A DNA stretch of 63,990 nucleotides from Gemmatimonadota bacterium (GTDB lineage: Bacteria; Gemmatimonadota; Gemmatimonadetes; Gemmatimonadales; Gemmatimonadaceae): positions 1 through 63,990 of the forward strand of contig JACQBG010000008.1 in the NCBI GenBank assembly GCA_016194585.1. The letters are read 5' to 3'. Below, one piece after another: positions 15,722-24,867 of this stretch (position 1 is its first letter; every line of letters begins with the position of its first letter). A model generated the notes under the pieces. That model was not told where the DNA came from. It saw nothing but the letters and a program-made list of their open reading frames with translations, and did not search any database. Made by a program: the position numbers and the translations under genes.

Positions 15722-17622
15722 TTGGCGCCTCCCTTCGGCATCCGGTCCTTGATGGCGTCGACGATCGAGCCGGGGCGCAACGGCTCGCCCGGCACGCGCG
15801 TCCAGCAATCCACGTCGACGAGCGTCGAGGCGCGCAGCAGCCACGCGAGCTGGCCGCGCCGCCGGTTCTCGTCGGTCACGTAGGGATCGCCCACTTCGTC
15901 GCTGTAGTTGAGCTCGACCGTCACGACCTTCTTGAACTTCTGGAAGATCGGCTTGAGCCCGGGCTCCATCGGCGACAGGAACCGCAGGTGCAGCGAACTC
16001 ACCTTCAGCCCGTCGGCACGGAGGCGATCCACCGCCTCCTCGATCGCCCCCTTCGTGCTCCCCCATCCCACCACCAGCAGGTCGCCGCTCGCCTCGCCGT
16101 ACACGGGCGGCGGCGAGAGCAGCGACTGCAGCACGGCCAGCTTGCGGCTGCGCGCCGCGGAGCTGCGCTGGTGCACCCCCGAGCTGTACGCGACCTTGCT
16201 CCCCTCGTCGTGCGAGAGCGTCGTCAGCGTATACATCCCGTTCGCCTGTCCCGGCAGGATGCGGCGGGAGAGCCCCGTCTGCGCGTCCCACTGATAGGCC
16301 TTCGTGCCCTCGGGCACGGCGGAGAGGTCGAGCGGCGCCGCCTGCCACGCCGCGTCGGGCGCGGGACGCTTGAAGGGCGTCATCCCCGTCGCCAGGTTCG
16401 CGTCGCTCAGCACCATCACCACCGTGCGGAACGTCTCGGCGAGGCGGCGCGCCGTGACCATCACGTGGAAGCACTCCTCGATCGTCGCCGGCGCGATGAC
16501 GATGTGCGGCGCGTCGCCGGGCGAGGCGTAGAGCGCCGCCCAGAGGTCGCTCTGCTCCACCTTCGTCGGCAACCCGGTGCTCGGGCCGCCGCGCTGCACG
16601 TCCACCAGCACGAGCGGGATCTCGGTCATGATCGCCGCGCCGAGGAACTCGGTCTTGAGCGCGAGGCCGGGGCCCGACGTGACGGTGAACGCCACCTTCC
16701 CCGCGTACGACGCCCCGATCGCCACGCCGCACGCCGCGATCTCGTCCTCCGCCTGGTGCACGATGCCGCCGAACTTCTCGAACACCTCGCTGAGGAGGTG
16801 CGACACCGACGTCGCCGGCGTGATGGGATACATCGCGCACAGGTCCATGCCGGAGGCGATCGCGCCGAGCGCGATCGCCTCGTTGCCGTTCATGACGACG
16901 AGCGCGTCGGCCGACTGCTGCGGCGCCACGTCGATGCGCACGTCGACGTTGTGTTCGGCCCACGCGAAGCCGCGCTCGAACAGCTCCACGTTCGTCTTAT
17001 AGACGTCCTCGCTCTTCTTGCGGAAGGTGAAGGCGATCTGGTCCTTGATGCGGTCGGTGTCGCGCCCGTAGATGCGCGCCAGCATGCCGAGGGCGAACAT
17101 GTTCTTCCCCTTGCGGGGATTGTCGACGAGGCGGAGGCACTCGACCTCCATCGGCACCGGGATGATGCGGTAGTGCCGGGTGGAGAGTTCCTCCATCGCG
17201 GCCACCCAGGCGGCGCGGATGTCGGCGTCCTCGTGCGTCGCCCACTTGTCCTCGACGAGCAGGATCGCGTCGTCGGCGAGCGCGTTCAGCCGGTGGCGCG
17301 CGAGCAGGACCTGTTCATTGAAGGCGAGGGCGAGGTTCGTGGCGTCGCCCCAGTTCGTGACGGGGCCGGTCCCCACGCGGATGCGGTAGCCGCTCGCTCC
17401 CTCGGGGATGCGCGCCGGCGGCTGGATCTCGGCGGGGATGATCTCCACCGTCCAGACGCCGTTCCCCATCTTGGCCGAGACGGCGCCGAAGATCTGGCCG
17501 CATCGCTGCGCCCCTTCGCCCGAATCGGAGACGATCTCGACGGTGTGCTCGCGCTTCTTGAGCACGGTGGGCCGCACCCGGGAGGCGGCCCCGGTGGGCG
17601 CTTCGACAGTATCGGTCAGCAT
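15718..17622 (-). CDS. korA: 2-oxoacid:ferredoxin oxidoreductase, fused gamma-alpha subunit (KorA type)
   Basis: The 634-residue product joins a gamma domain (about residues 20-200, with SDSGEGAQRCGQIFG) to an alpha domain that begins near residue 235 (DALVVMNGNEAIALGAIASG, then MYPITPATSVSHLL). The pyrimidine-domain signatures HQAEDEIAACGVAIGASYAG and TSGPGLALKTEF and the C-terminal VVGWGSTKGAIEEAVDRL are typical. It pairs with KorB downstream. It is the first gene of the 13-gene block. ATG at 17622 was chosen, but GTG at 17628 has GAGG at better spacing and could be the true start. Confidence 0.92.
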   Translation of the reverse strand: MLTDTVEAPTGAASRVRPTVLKKREHTVEIVSDSGEGAQRCGQIFGAVSAKMGNGVWTVEIIPAEIQPPARIPEGASGYRIRVGTGPVTNWGDATNLALAFNEQVLLARHRLNALADDAILLVEDKWATHEDADIRAAWVAAMEELSTRHYRIIPVPMEVECLRLVDNPRKGKNMFALGMLARIYGRDTDRIKDQIAFTFRKKSEDVYKTNVELFERGFAWAEHNVDVRIDVAPQQSADALVVMNGNEAIALGAIASGMDLCAMYPITPATSVSHLLSEVFEKFGGIVHQAEDEIAACGVAIGASYAGKVAFTVTSGPGLALKTEFLGAAIMTEIPLVLVDVQRGGPSTGLPTKVEQSDLWAALYASPGDAPHIVIAPATIEECFHVMVTARRLAETFRTVVMVLSDANLATGMTPFKRPAPDAAWQAAPLDLSAVPEGTKAYQWDAQTGLSRRILPGQANGMYTLTTLSHDEGSKVAYSSGVHQRSSAARSRKLAVLQSLLSPPPVYGEASGDLLVVGWGSTKGAIEEAVDRLRADGLKVSSLHLRFLSPMEPGLKPIFQKFKKVVTVELNYSDEVGDPYVTDENRRRGQLAWLLRASTLVDVDCWTRVPGEPLRPGSIVDAIKDRMPKGGAK

Positions 17623-17872
17623 CGGCACGCGCGTCCTCGCTCGTTTCGGAGCGGCGCGGGCGAGGTCGACAGTGAGCACGACACGAAGATCGCCCGGCAC
17701 CATCTCGACACATACGTTCGAGATTGGTTTCCGGGCGACCGAAACGTTCCGGGCGCTCGTGCCAACTGCGCTTCATCGCGCAACCCAACCTCGACAACCT
17801 CAATTGCGGTTGCCACGGTTCGGATGTCTGTCGGGTGTTGCTGGCCGTCGTGCGCGGTTTTCCCTGACCGGA

Positions 17873-17878
17873 TAGGTT
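17873..17878 (+). promoter_or_regulatory. -10-like hexamer before the M28 peptidase gene
   Basis: TAGGTT ends seven bases before the ATG at 17886. There is no clear -35 and no Shine-Dalgarno sequence. It fits the leaderless pattern seen at other first genes in the window. Confidence 0.35.
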
Positions 17879-17885
17879 ACCACGC

Positions 17886-19658
17886 ATGAGATTCCCCGCC
17901 CTCGGCGGCGCTGCCGCGCTGCTCGTCGTCCCACACTTCCTCGCCGCGCAACCGGCCGCACCGACCGCGCCGGTACGCCTCGAACGCGTCCGTTCCCTCT
18001 ATTCCGCGGCGCGCGCCTACGAGACCGTGGCGTATCTCGATCGCTTCGTGCGGTGGCCCGGGAACGCCGGCTTCGACTCGAGCATCATGCATATCGCCGG
18101 CCAGCTGGCCGCCGCCGGTTACGTCGAGCAGTCGAAAGCCCATCCGGACGACCGTCTGACGTACCGCATCGAGCGGTATCCGATGGCCACGCCGGCCTGG
18201 GAGCCGCTCGACGCGAGCGTCTCCATCATCGGGCCGAGCGGCACCCGGACGCTGGTGTACGCGTTCGCCACCAACCGCAACATGCTGGCGACGAACTCCT
18301 TCTCGACCCCCGGCGGCGGCATCGGCGCGGAGTTGGTGCGCGTCGGCGCGACCGACGCCACGACCCTCGACGCGGCGCGGGTTCGGGGAAAGTTCGTGCT
18401 CCTCGACGCCGCCCCCGGCGCGCGGCGCGGTGGCGGACTCGCACAACTCTTCACCGAGGCGGTGAGCAAGCGCGGCGCGCTCGGCGTGTTCGCCTACTCG
18501 ATGCCGGCGTACACGCAGCCGGCGAAGAACCGCACGAGCATCCAGTTCACGGGGGTGCCCTACGACTCGCTCGCCCGCGGATTCGGCATGCCGCTCTCCT
18601 TTGCCGCGCGCGAGCAGCTGCTCGCCGCGCTCGCGGCCGGCCCCGTGCGGCTGCACGTCGAGACGCGCACGCGCTTCACGTGGCCGGCCACCGAGCTCAC
18701 GGTCGTCGCCGAGATACGCGGCGCGCGCGAGCCCGACGTTCGGTTCGTGTACAGCGCGCACGTGCAGGAGCCGGGGACGAACGATAACGCGACCGGCGTC
18801 GGCTCACTGCTCGAGGCGGCCCGGGTCGCCGCGGCGCTCGTCCGCACCGGCAAGGAGGACCCGGCGCGCACGATCACCTTCCTCTGGGGGCAGGAGATCC
18901 GGAGCACGGCGCGCTACCTGCAGCAGGACTCCGTGCGCGCGCGCGGCGTCCGCTGGGGGATGAGCCTCGACATGACCGGCGAGGACACGAAGAAGACCGG
19001 CGGCACTTTCCTCATCGAGAAGATGCCCGACCCCTCGGCCGTATGGACGCGCGGCGACGACCACCACACCGAGTGGGGCGGCTCCGCCATCCCCGAGCAG
19101 GCGGTGCGTCCGCACTACTTCAACGATTTCGTGCTGCGCCGCGCCCTCGACGAGGCGCAGGGGACGGGATGGGTCGTGCGCACGAATCCCTTCGAGGGCG
19201 GGAGCGACCACACGCCGTTCCTGCAGGCGAACAAGCCGGGGCTCCTGCTCTGGCACTTCACCGACCAGTACTACCACACCGACGGCGACCGCCTCGCGAT
19301 GGTGAGCGCGGAGGAACTGCGGCACTCAGGGATCACGGCGCTCACGAGCGGACTCATGCTCGCCAGTGCCGACGGCGCGACGGCGCGGGCGATCGTGGGC
19401 GAGGTCGAGCGGGCGGCGCTCGATCGCATCGCCGTGGAGCGCACCATCTCCGCCGATTCCATCTCGCGCGGCGGCAACCCGGCGTTCGAGCGGCACATCC
19501 TCGAGGCGTGGGGCGACTACTACCGCGGCGCGCTCGCCGCGGCCGAGGAGGTCGAAGTGGGCGGATCGAGCGCCGCGACCCGCGCGGCCATCGCCGACGC
19601 GCAGGCGCGCGTGGCGCAGGCGGCGGCGAAGGCGAGGACGTCGCTCAAGCCGGAGTGA
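17886..19658 (+). CDS. Secreted M28-family metallopeptidase
   Basis: A 590-residue exported zinc aminopeptidase-type enzyme. A signal peptide (residues 1-20, ending LAAQ) is followed by a PA-like insert domain (about 100-250) and the M28 catalytic domain. Likely metal ligands are the His in YSAHVQEPG, the Asp in TNDNATGVGS, the Glu in WGQEIRST, the Asp in GMSLDMTGED and the His in QYYHTDGDR. EGGSDHTPF is also typical of the fold. The usual Glu-Glu pair reads Gln-Glu here. A C-terminal helical region of about 110 residues may be a separate domain. It probably acts in the periplasm or outside the cell on peptides. Confidence 0.85.
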   Translation: MRFPALGGAAALLVVPHFLAAQPAAPTAPVRLERVRSLYSAARAYETVAYLDRFVRWPGNAGFDSSIMHIAGQLAAAGYVEQSKAHPDDRLTYRIERYPMATPAWEPLDASVSIIGPSGTRTLVYAFATNRNMLATNSFSTPGGGIGAELVRVGATDATTLDAARVRGKFVLLDAAPGARRGGGLAQLFTEAVSKRGALGVFAYSMPAYTQPAKNRTSIQFTGVPYDSLARGFGMPLSFAAREQLLAALAAGPVRLHVETRTRFTWPATELTVVAEIRGAREPDVRFVYSAHVQEPGTNDNATGVGSLLEAARVAAALVRTGKEDPARTITFLWGQEIRSTARYLQQDSVRARGVRWGMSLDMTGEDTKKTGGTFLIEKMPDPSAVWTRGDDHHTEWGGSAIPEQAVRPHYFNDFVLRRALDEAQGTGWVVRTNPFEGGSDHTPFLQANKPGLLLWHFTDQYYHTDGDRLAMVSAEELRHSGITALTSGLMLASADGATARAIVGEVERAALDRIAVERTISADSISRGGNPAFERHILEAWGDYYRGALAAAEEVEVGGSSAATRAAIADAQARVAQAAAKARTSLKPE

Positions 19659-19684
19659 GCGCCGTCGCGGGTCGAGCGCGGCAT

Positions 19685-19711
19685 GCGGCGCCGGCCGGAG
19701 GCCGGCGCCGC
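19685..19711. terminator. Hairpin between convergent genes
   Basis: GCGGCGCCGGC (19685-19695) pairs perfectly with 19701-19711 around a five-base loop. It sits in the 57-base gap between the M28 gene and the convergent DinB gene. There is no T-run. Confidence 0.5.
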
Positions 19712-19715
19712 GTCG

Positions 19716-20255
19716 TCACTTGGGGAACCCGGGATCGCCTTTGACCCGCTCGATCTGCGCGACGTGCCGCTCGATGTGGAAGCGCAGGAACTCGAGCCGC
19801 TGGCGCGCATCGAGCGGACCGCACAGGAAGTGCGGGTAGACGATCGCCGAGAGGTCGTAGGGATCGAGTTCGCGGCCGAGGTCGGCGAGGACGTCGCCCA
19901 GCGTGCGCGTGGCCGACACCCAGTATGCGAGCGGTCCGCCGATGTTCGGCGTCGCGATCGGCGGCGCCTTCTCCTTCGGCTTCCACGTCGACGCGATGAT
20001 GTCCTCGATCGACCGGCCGCGATTGGGGTTCTGCTCGGTCCATCGCTTGCCGGCGCGGACGTCCTCGAGGGCCACCCAGATCTTGGAGACGCCGGAGAAC
20101 TCGGCGAGGAAGAGATGTTCCACGATCTCGGCCACCGACCATTCGTCGGCCGACGGCTTCCACGCCCCTTGGGCGGTCGAGAGGCCGTCGACGTTGTCGA
20201 GCAGCACCTGCCGGGCGTCGTCGACCGCCGACACCAGTCGCACCACCGTCGTCAT
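19716..20255 (-). CDS. DinB-like four-helix metal-binding protein
   Basis: A 179-residue protein of the DinB/YfiT superfamily. It has the typical phrase AWKPSADEWSVAEIVEHLFLAEF, with a conserved metal-ligand His after the WS/E stretch, and a second histidine region LEFLRFHIERHVAQIERV near the end. Members are small metal-dependent helical bundles, some acting as thiol transferases; the exact reaction here is unknown. It has its own promoter and a GGGGA ribosome site, so it is a single-gene unit. Confidence 0.85.
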   Translation of the reverse strand: MTTVVRLVSAVDDARQVLLDNVDGLSTAQGAWKPSADEWSVAEIVEHLFLAEFSGVSKIWVALEDVRAGKRWTEQNPNRGRSIEDIIASTWKPKEKAPPIATPNIGGPLAYWVSATRTLGDVLADLGRELDPYDLSAIVYPHFLCGPLDARQRLEFLRFHIERHVAQIERVKGDPGFPK

Positions 20256-20285
20256 CGCGTCCCCGAAGAAAGGAGTTCCTTTTCG

Positions 20286-20315
20286 AAGTTACGGCTCGCG
20301 GGCGCCGATACTCAA
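20286..20315 (-). promoter_or_regulatory. Predicted promoter of the DinB gene
   Basis: Read on the minus strand: TTGAGT (20315-20310), an 18-base spacer, and TAACTT (20291-20286). A short leader with the palindromic AAAGGAACTCCTTT and then GGGGA lies before the ATG at 20255. Confidence 0.55.
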
Positions 20316-20337
20316 GCCGGCAGCCGCGCGGCGGCGC

Positions 20338-21267
20338 TCAGCCCCGGAATTCCTTCGGCACCAGGAGCGCCTCGATCCCCTCGTACACGGCGATGAGGTG
20401 CCGCACGTTCGACACGAAGTCGATGCGGCTCACGTCGATCTCCAGCACGGGACCGCGATACCAGCCGCTCGCGCGCAGGTTCGCGACGAAGTCGTCGTAG
20501 CGCGGGTTGAGCGCGTTCACCAGCCGCAGCAGCCCCTCGGGGATCTCGGCGTCGGCCGACGCCTCCTCGGCGCGCTGGCGGTCGCGGATGTTGCGCACGA
20601 GGTAGTCGACGGGGCTCTTGAGCAGCACGAGCAGCCCCGGGCGCACGAGCGGGCGGAACTCGGCGTCGAGTCGCGCGTCGATCACCGCGAGCGACTCGGC
20701 GGTGAGGTACGGCACGTCCATGTCGCGGTGCAGCACCTCGCAGAACGCGTAGCGGTCGGCGAGCGGCGAGCCGTCGATGCAGGTGCTCGCCTGCAGGTGC
20801 GGCATCGCCTGCAGCTGCATCTTGCGCAGGTCGAGGTAGGCGTGCTGGATGTCGAGCGCCGCCTGCTCGAGATGCTTCTTCGCCGCGAGGAGGGGCGCGC
20901 TCCCCGCCGGCTCGCGCTGCTGGCAGGCGATGAACTCGTTGATGGCGCCGTAGTAGCGGCCGAGCGTGCGCTTGGCCGACTGCTTCGCCGTGGCGAGCAG
21001 GGGGAAGAGCGACGCGTTCGACGCGACGTGGTCCTCGAACCCCTCGTCGGGGAGTTCGAAGAGCGCGTTCATCCCCGTGCTGTAGGCGAGCAGCTTCACG
21101 AGCGAACTCTTCCCGGCCCCGATGTTCCCGACGCAGGCGATGAGCGTCTGGTGCCTGGCGAGGTAGGTGAGGAGCCGCCGCTCGACGTTGGTGAGGCGGT
21201 TGGCGATCTCGTGCCGCCGGATCGTCGGGTCCTCGACGACCGCGAGCACGCGTTCGTCGACGGTCAC
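20338..21267 (-). CDS. Deoxynucleoside kinase-like P-loop protein, copy 1
   Basis: A 309-residue P-loop kinase. After about 30 N-terminal residues it has the Walker A motif CVGNIGAGKSSLVKLLA and then ELPDEGFEDH. DGSPLADRYAFCEVLHRD resembles the ERS/DR region of deoxynucleoside kinases, and LVLLKSPVDYLVRNIRDRQR carries the arginine-rich lid. This suggests phosphorylation of deoxynucleosides in salvage. The GTG start overlaps the stop of the next-upstream kinase (GTGA). It is longer than the usual ~215 residues, mostly at the N-terminus and in the helical insert. The substrate is not predictable. Confidence 0.8.
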   Translation of the reverse strand: MTVDERVLAVVEDPTIRRHEIANRLTNVERRLLTYLARHQTLIACVGNIGAGKSSLVKLLAYSTGMNALFELPDEGFEDHVASNASLFPLLATAKQSAKRTLGRYYGAINEFIACQQREPAGSAPLLAAKKHLEQAALDIQHAYLDLRKMQLQAMPHLQASTCIDGSPLADRYAFCEVLHRDMDVPYLTAESLAVIDARLDAEFRPLVRPGLLVLLKSPVDYLVRNIRDRQRAEEASADAEIPEGLLRLVNALNPRYDDFVANLRASGWYRGPVLEIDVSRIDFVSNVRHLIAVYEGIEALLVPKEFRG

Positions 21268-22037
21268 GCCGAGAGCTTCCGGGCCGCGACCATGCGGCGC
21301 ACCTTCTCGCGGATCGTCCCCGCGGCGACGTGCACGTAGTCGGGGTGGTCGAACATGTCGATCTCGGCGGGGAGGATCACGATGTCGCTGTCGGGAGGCA
21401 CGATGGCGAGCTCCTGGTACTTCCGGAGTGTGCCACGCCAGTTCGACGACAGCGTCTCGTAGCACTCGTGGATCTCGCGCAGGTACTTCTCGGTGATCGT
21501 CGCCGCGTATGCGTCGCCCGACGCCGCGCGCGCGGCGCGGCGCTTCTCGAGCAGGTCGGGCTCGGTGCGCAGGTACACGGTGAGGTCGGGGAGGCGGATG
21601 CGCTCATGCTGCAGCGTCTGGTGGAAGAGCGTGTAGTAGAGCCGCGCGTGCGCGGCCGGCATCTCGCCCGCCTCGATCATGCGTTTGACGAACACCTCGG
21701 GGCCGTCGAGGAACGGACGGTCCTCGATGATGAGCACCCCCGACTTCTGTTCGCGCGTCATGAGGTGGCGGATCTCGCGCTGCTGCAGCACGCGCATGTG
21801 CAGGAACGCCGTCTCGGTGGGGAAGATGTTCGCGACGCGATCCTGGTAGAACAGCGAGAGGCACTCGTCGGTGAGCGACCCCTTCTCCACCCGCTCGCTG
21901 AACGAGTAGGTCTCGGCGCCGTCGAGCAGTCCCTGCAGCTCGGCGCGGTACGGGTCGCTGGCGAGGGCGTTCATGAGCGTCGTCTTCCCGGAGAAGAGGT
22001 TGCCCATGATGCCGATGTGGAAGTTGCCGGTGGCCAT
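21264..22037 (-). CDS. Deoxynucleoside kinase-like P-loop protein, copy 2
   Basis: A 257-residue relative of the downstream kinase. Walker A is IGIMGNLFSGKTTLMNAL; IIEDRPFLDGPEVFVKRM corresponds to the catalytic Glu-Asp-Arg region; the strand DLTVYLRTEPDLLEKRRAAR carries lid arginines. The ATG overlaps the glnS stop codon by one base (TGATG), and its own stop overlaps the start of the sister kinase. Two adjacent non-identical kinases recall the dAK/dGK heterodimer genes of lactobacilli, so a heteromeric enzyme is possible. Confidence 0.8.
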   Translation of the reverse strand: MATGNFHIGIMGNLFSGKTTLMNALASDPYRAELQGLLDGAETYSFSERVEKGSLTDECLSLFYQDRVANIFPTETAFLHMRVLQQREIRHLMTREQKSGVLIIEDRPFLDGPEVFVKRMIEAGEMPAAHARLYYTLFHQTLQHERIRLPDLTVYLRTEPDLLEKRRAARAASGDAYAATITEKYLREIHECYETLSSNWRGTLRKYQELAIVPPDSDIVILPAEIDMFDHPDYVHVAAGTIREKVRRMVAARKLSA

Positions 22038-23719
22038 CAGGACTTCCCCTTCTCCTTCGCCCACGAGTCGCGCAGCGTCACCGTGCGGTTGAACACGAGC
22101 GCGCCGGGCTTCGAGTCGTCGTCGGAGACGAAGTAGCCGGTGCGCTCGAACTGATAGCGCGAGCCGATCGGATCGGCCGCGACGCTCGGCTCCACCTTCG
22201 CGCCGCGCACGACGGTGAGCGAGTTCGGATTGAGCACGGAGGTGAAGTCCTGGCCGTCGGGCACGTCGTCCGGGTCGGGGACGGTGAACAGCGTCTCGTA
22301 GAGGCGCAGCTCGCAGTCCACGGCGTGCGCGGCGGAGACCCAGTGGATCGTCCCCTGCACTTTGCGCCCGTCGGGCGAGTCGCCGCCACGCGTGGCCGGG
22401 TCGTAGGTGCAGCGCAGTTCGACCACCTCGCCCGCGGCGTCCTTCACGACGTCGGTGCAGGTGATGAAGTAGCCGTACCGCAGCCGCACTTCACGTCCGG
22501 GCCCGAGCCGGTAGAACTTCTTCGGCGGGTCCTCCATGAAGTCGTCACGGTCGATGTAGAGCTCGCGCGAGAAGGGCACCATCCGCGAGCCGGTCTTCGG
22601 CACGTCGTGCGGGTAGTAGCTCGCCTCGAGCTGCTCGACCTGCCCTTCGGGGTAGTTCGTGATCACGACCTTGAGCGGCTTCACGACGCAGAGCACGCGC
22701 GGCACGCGCATGTTGAGGTCGTTGCGCACGGCGTGCTCGTAGGCGGCCATCTCGGTGCGCGCCGGCTTGCGCGCCACGCCCACGCCGTCCGCGAAGGCGC
22801 GGATCGCCTCGGGAGTCACGCCGCGCCGCCGGATGCCGGAGAGCGTGTGCAGCCGCGGGTCGTCCCAGCCGGTCACGTGCCCCTCGTTCACCAACCGGAG
22901 CAGCTTCCGCTTGCTGACCACGGTGTAGTCAAGCACGAGGCGCGCGAACTCGGTCTGCTCGGGGGGCGGCGTGAACCCCGCCTCGCGCACGAGCCAGTCG
23001 TAGATGTCCTTGTTGTCCTTGAACTCGAGCGTGCAGAGCGAGTGGGTGATCCCCTCGATCGCGTCGCTGAGGCCGTGCGCGTAGTCGTAGAGCGGATAGA
23101 TGCACCAGGCGTCGCCGCGGCGATAGTGCGTCGCGTGCCGGATGCGATAGAGCAGCGGGTCGCGCATGATCATGTTCGGGTGCGCGAGGTCGATCTTCGC
23201 CCGCAGCACGTGCGCGCCGTCGGGGAACTCCCCCGCCTTCATCCGCGCGAGCAGGTCGAGGTTCTCCTCCACGGAGCGGTCGCGGTAGCGGCTCGGCGTG
23301 CCGGCGACGGTGACCGTGCCGCGGTGCTCGCGGATCTCCTCCTCGTTCTCGCTGTCGACGTACGCCTTCCCCTTCCGCACGAGGGCGACGGCAATTTCGT
23401 ACAAGCGTTCGAAATAGTCGCTGGCGTAGAACTCCTCGTCCCATTCGAAGCCGAGCCACCGGATGTCGCGCTTGATGGCCTCGACGTACTTGATGTCCTC
23501 GGTGAACGGGTTCGTGTCGTCGAACCGCAGGTGCACCTTGCCGCCGAACTCCCTGGCGATGCCGAAGTTCAGGCAGATGGACTTGGCGTGGCCGATGTGC
23601 GGGTACCCGTTCGGCTCGGGGGGGAAGCGCGTGCAGATCGGGCGGCCGAACCGGCCGCTGGCCGCGTCCTCCGCGACCATCTCTCGTATGAAATCCCGTC
23701 GGGGTGTGTCGTTGCTCAC
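22037..23719 (-). CDS. glnS: Glutaminyl-tRNA synthetase
   Basis: Class I aminoacyl-tRNA synthetase that charges tRNA-Gln. The 560-residue length matches the usual ~555. The HIGH-type motif is in [16 protein letters not shown] (about residues 33-48) and the KMSKS-type motif is VVSKRKLL. GlnRS-specific parts include [19 protein letters not shown] and the C-terminal anticodon-binding beta-barrels with [20 protein letters not shown]. The start is GTG with AGG upstream. A direct GlnRS implies that this organism may not depend on the GatCAB route for Gln-tRNA, though that was not visible here. Confidence 0.97.
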   Translation of the reverse strand: MSNDTPRRDFIREMVAEDAASGRFGRPICTRFPPEPNGYPHIGHAKSICLNFGIAREFGGKVHLRFDDTNPFTEDIKYVEAIKRDIRWLGFEWDEEFYASDYFERLYEIAVALVRKGKAYVDSENEEEIREHRGTVTVAGTPSRYRDRSVEENLDLLARMKAGEFPDGAHVLRAKIDLAHPNMIMRDPLLYRIRHATHYRRGDAWCIYPLYDYAHGLSDAIEGITHSLCTLEFKDNKDIYDWLVREAGFTPPPEQTEFARLVLDYTVVSKRKLLRLVNEGHVTGWDDPRLHTLSGIRRRGVTPEAIRAFADGVGVARKPARTEMAAYEHAVRNDLNMRVPRVLCVVKPLKVVITNYPEGQVEQLEASYYPHDVPKTGSRMVPFSRELYIDRDDFMEDPPKKFYRLGPGREVRLRYGYFITCTDVVKDAAGEVVELRCTYDPATRGGDSPDGRKVQGTIHWVSAAHAVDCELRLYETLFTVPDPDDVPDGQDFTSVLNPNSLTVVRGAKVEPSVAADPIGSRYQFERTGYFVSDDDSKPGALVFNRTVTLRDSWAKEKGKS

Positions 23720-23771
23720 CGGCGTACCTGTGTCGATGGAAAGGCGTGATACGCAATCTATTAAGATAGCC

Positions 23772-23800
23772 GGACGGGGCGGGCGGCGACGCCCCCGTCC
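23772..23800 (-). terminator. Hairpin after the ribokinase gene
   Basis: GGACGGGG and CCCCCGTCC arms with one bulge lie seven bases after the ribokinase stop. On the minus strand the sequence beyond is AT-richer (TATCTTAATAG), although there is no pure T-run. Confidence 0.5.
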
Positions 23801-23806
23801 GAGGGG

Positions 23807-24739
23807 CTAGGCGCGCGCCCTCCGGTCGACCTCGGCGCGGGTGGGTATCGACGCCGACGTCCCGGCGCGCGTCACCGAGAGGCCGGCCGCCACGCAGGCG
23901 AAACGCGCCGCCTCGGCCACCGGTCGCCCTTCCGAGAGGGCGACCGCCAGCGCCCCGTTGAACGCGTCCCCGGCGCCGGTGGTCTCGACCACCGGACCGG
24001 CATCGACCGCCGGCACGTGCACCGTCTCGCCCGTCCGCTTCACGAGCGCGCCGTTCGCGCCGAGCGTGACGATGACGCATCCGGCGCCGCGCTCGAGCAG
24101 CGCCGCGGCGGCGCGATCGGCGCTCGCGACGTCCGTCACGGCGATCCCCGTGAGCGTGCTGGCCTCGTGCTCGTTCGGCGTGAGATAATCGCAGAGCGCG
24201 AGGAGCGCCGGTGGCAGCGGCAGCGCCGGCGCGGGATTGAGCACCGTCGTCACGCCGGCACCGTGGGCGATGGCGAGCGCCCGGCTGACGACCGGGAGCG
24301 GGACCTCGAGCTGGGTCACGAAGACGGCGGAGGCCATGATGCGGCCGGCCGCGGCCTCGAGGTCGTCGACCGTGAGCTGCATCCCCGAGCCCGGGTCGAC
24401 GACGATCGCGTTCTCGCCGCGCCCTTCGTGCACGATCACCGCGGCGGCGCCGGTGCCGTGCGTCGCCGACTCGGTGCAGAACTCGGTGTCGACCCCTTCG
24501 CGGCGCCAGGTGGCGCGGGCGAGGTCGCCGAAGGCGTCGCGCCCGACGCGCGTGATGAAGCCGGCGCGCGCGCCGAGCCGTGCGGCGGCCACCGCCTGGT
24601 TCGACCCCTTCCCGCCGGCGCCGACGGTGAAGCCCGTGCCGAGCACGCTCTCCCCCCATGCAGGGAGCTGCGGCGCGCGCACGGTGAGGTCGGCGATGAA
24701 GCTGCCGAGGAAGGTGAGCCAGGGGCGGTGGATTCGCAC
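23807..24739 (-). CDS. rbsK: Ribokinase (PfkB family sugar kinase)
   Basis: Phosphorylates D-ribose, or a closely related sugar, with ATP. The 310-residue product has the PfkB N-terminal signature region (GAGGKGSNQAVAAARLGA) and the C-terminal ATP/anion-hole motif ETTGAGDAFNGALAVAL with the catalytic Asp. GSGMQLTVDDL and LTPNEHEASTLTG are typical of ribokinases. The start is GTG, six bases after a -10-like box and with no Shine-Dalgarno sequence. No ribose transporter is nearby. Confidence 0.88.
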   Translation of the reverse strand: MRIHRPWLTFLGSFIADLTVRAPQLPAWGESVLGTGFTVGAGGKGSNQAVAAARLGARAGFITRVGRDAFGDLARATWRREGVDTEFCTESATHGTGAAAVIVHEGRGENAIVVDPGSGMQLTVDDLEAAAGRIMASAVFVTQLEVPLPVVSRALAIAHGAGVTTVLNPAPALPLPPALLALCDYLTPNEHEASTLTGIAVTDVASADRAAAALLERGAGCVIVTLGANGALVKRTGETVHVPAVDAGPVVETTGAGDAFNGALAVALSEGRPVAEAARFACVAAGLSVTRAGTSASIPTRAEVDRRARA

Positions 24740-24745
24740 GCCCAG

Positions 24746-24774
24746 AGGATGCTCGCTGCGCGCGGCCGTGTAAA
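24746..24774 (-). promoter_or_regulatory. Predicted leaderless promoter of the ribokinase gene
   Basis: On the minus strand: TTTACA (24774-24769), a 17-base spacer, and CATCCT (24751-24746), then six bases to the GTG at 24739. This is the clearest complete example of the leaderless arrangement. Confidence 0.6.
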
Positions 24775-24808
24775 GCGCGGTGGGACGCGCTGTCAGGATT
24801 TCGCCCGA

Positions 24809-24836
24809 TTGCGCGCACCGTCGGGCCGGGTATGCT
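24809..24836 (+). promoter_or_regulatory. Predicted promoter of the HMA protein gene
   Basis: TTGCGC (24809-24814) and TATGCT (24831-24836) are separated by 16 bases. A short leader with GGGAG follows before the ATG at 24868. Confidence 0.5.
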
Positions 24837-24867
24837 ACGCGAGAAGGGTCAATCCACGGGAGCAATG

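Noticed and set aside
17616-17816. 66-codon minus-strand frame before korA
   Set aside because: No family likeness, no ribosome site, and it covers the expected korA promoter and leader region.
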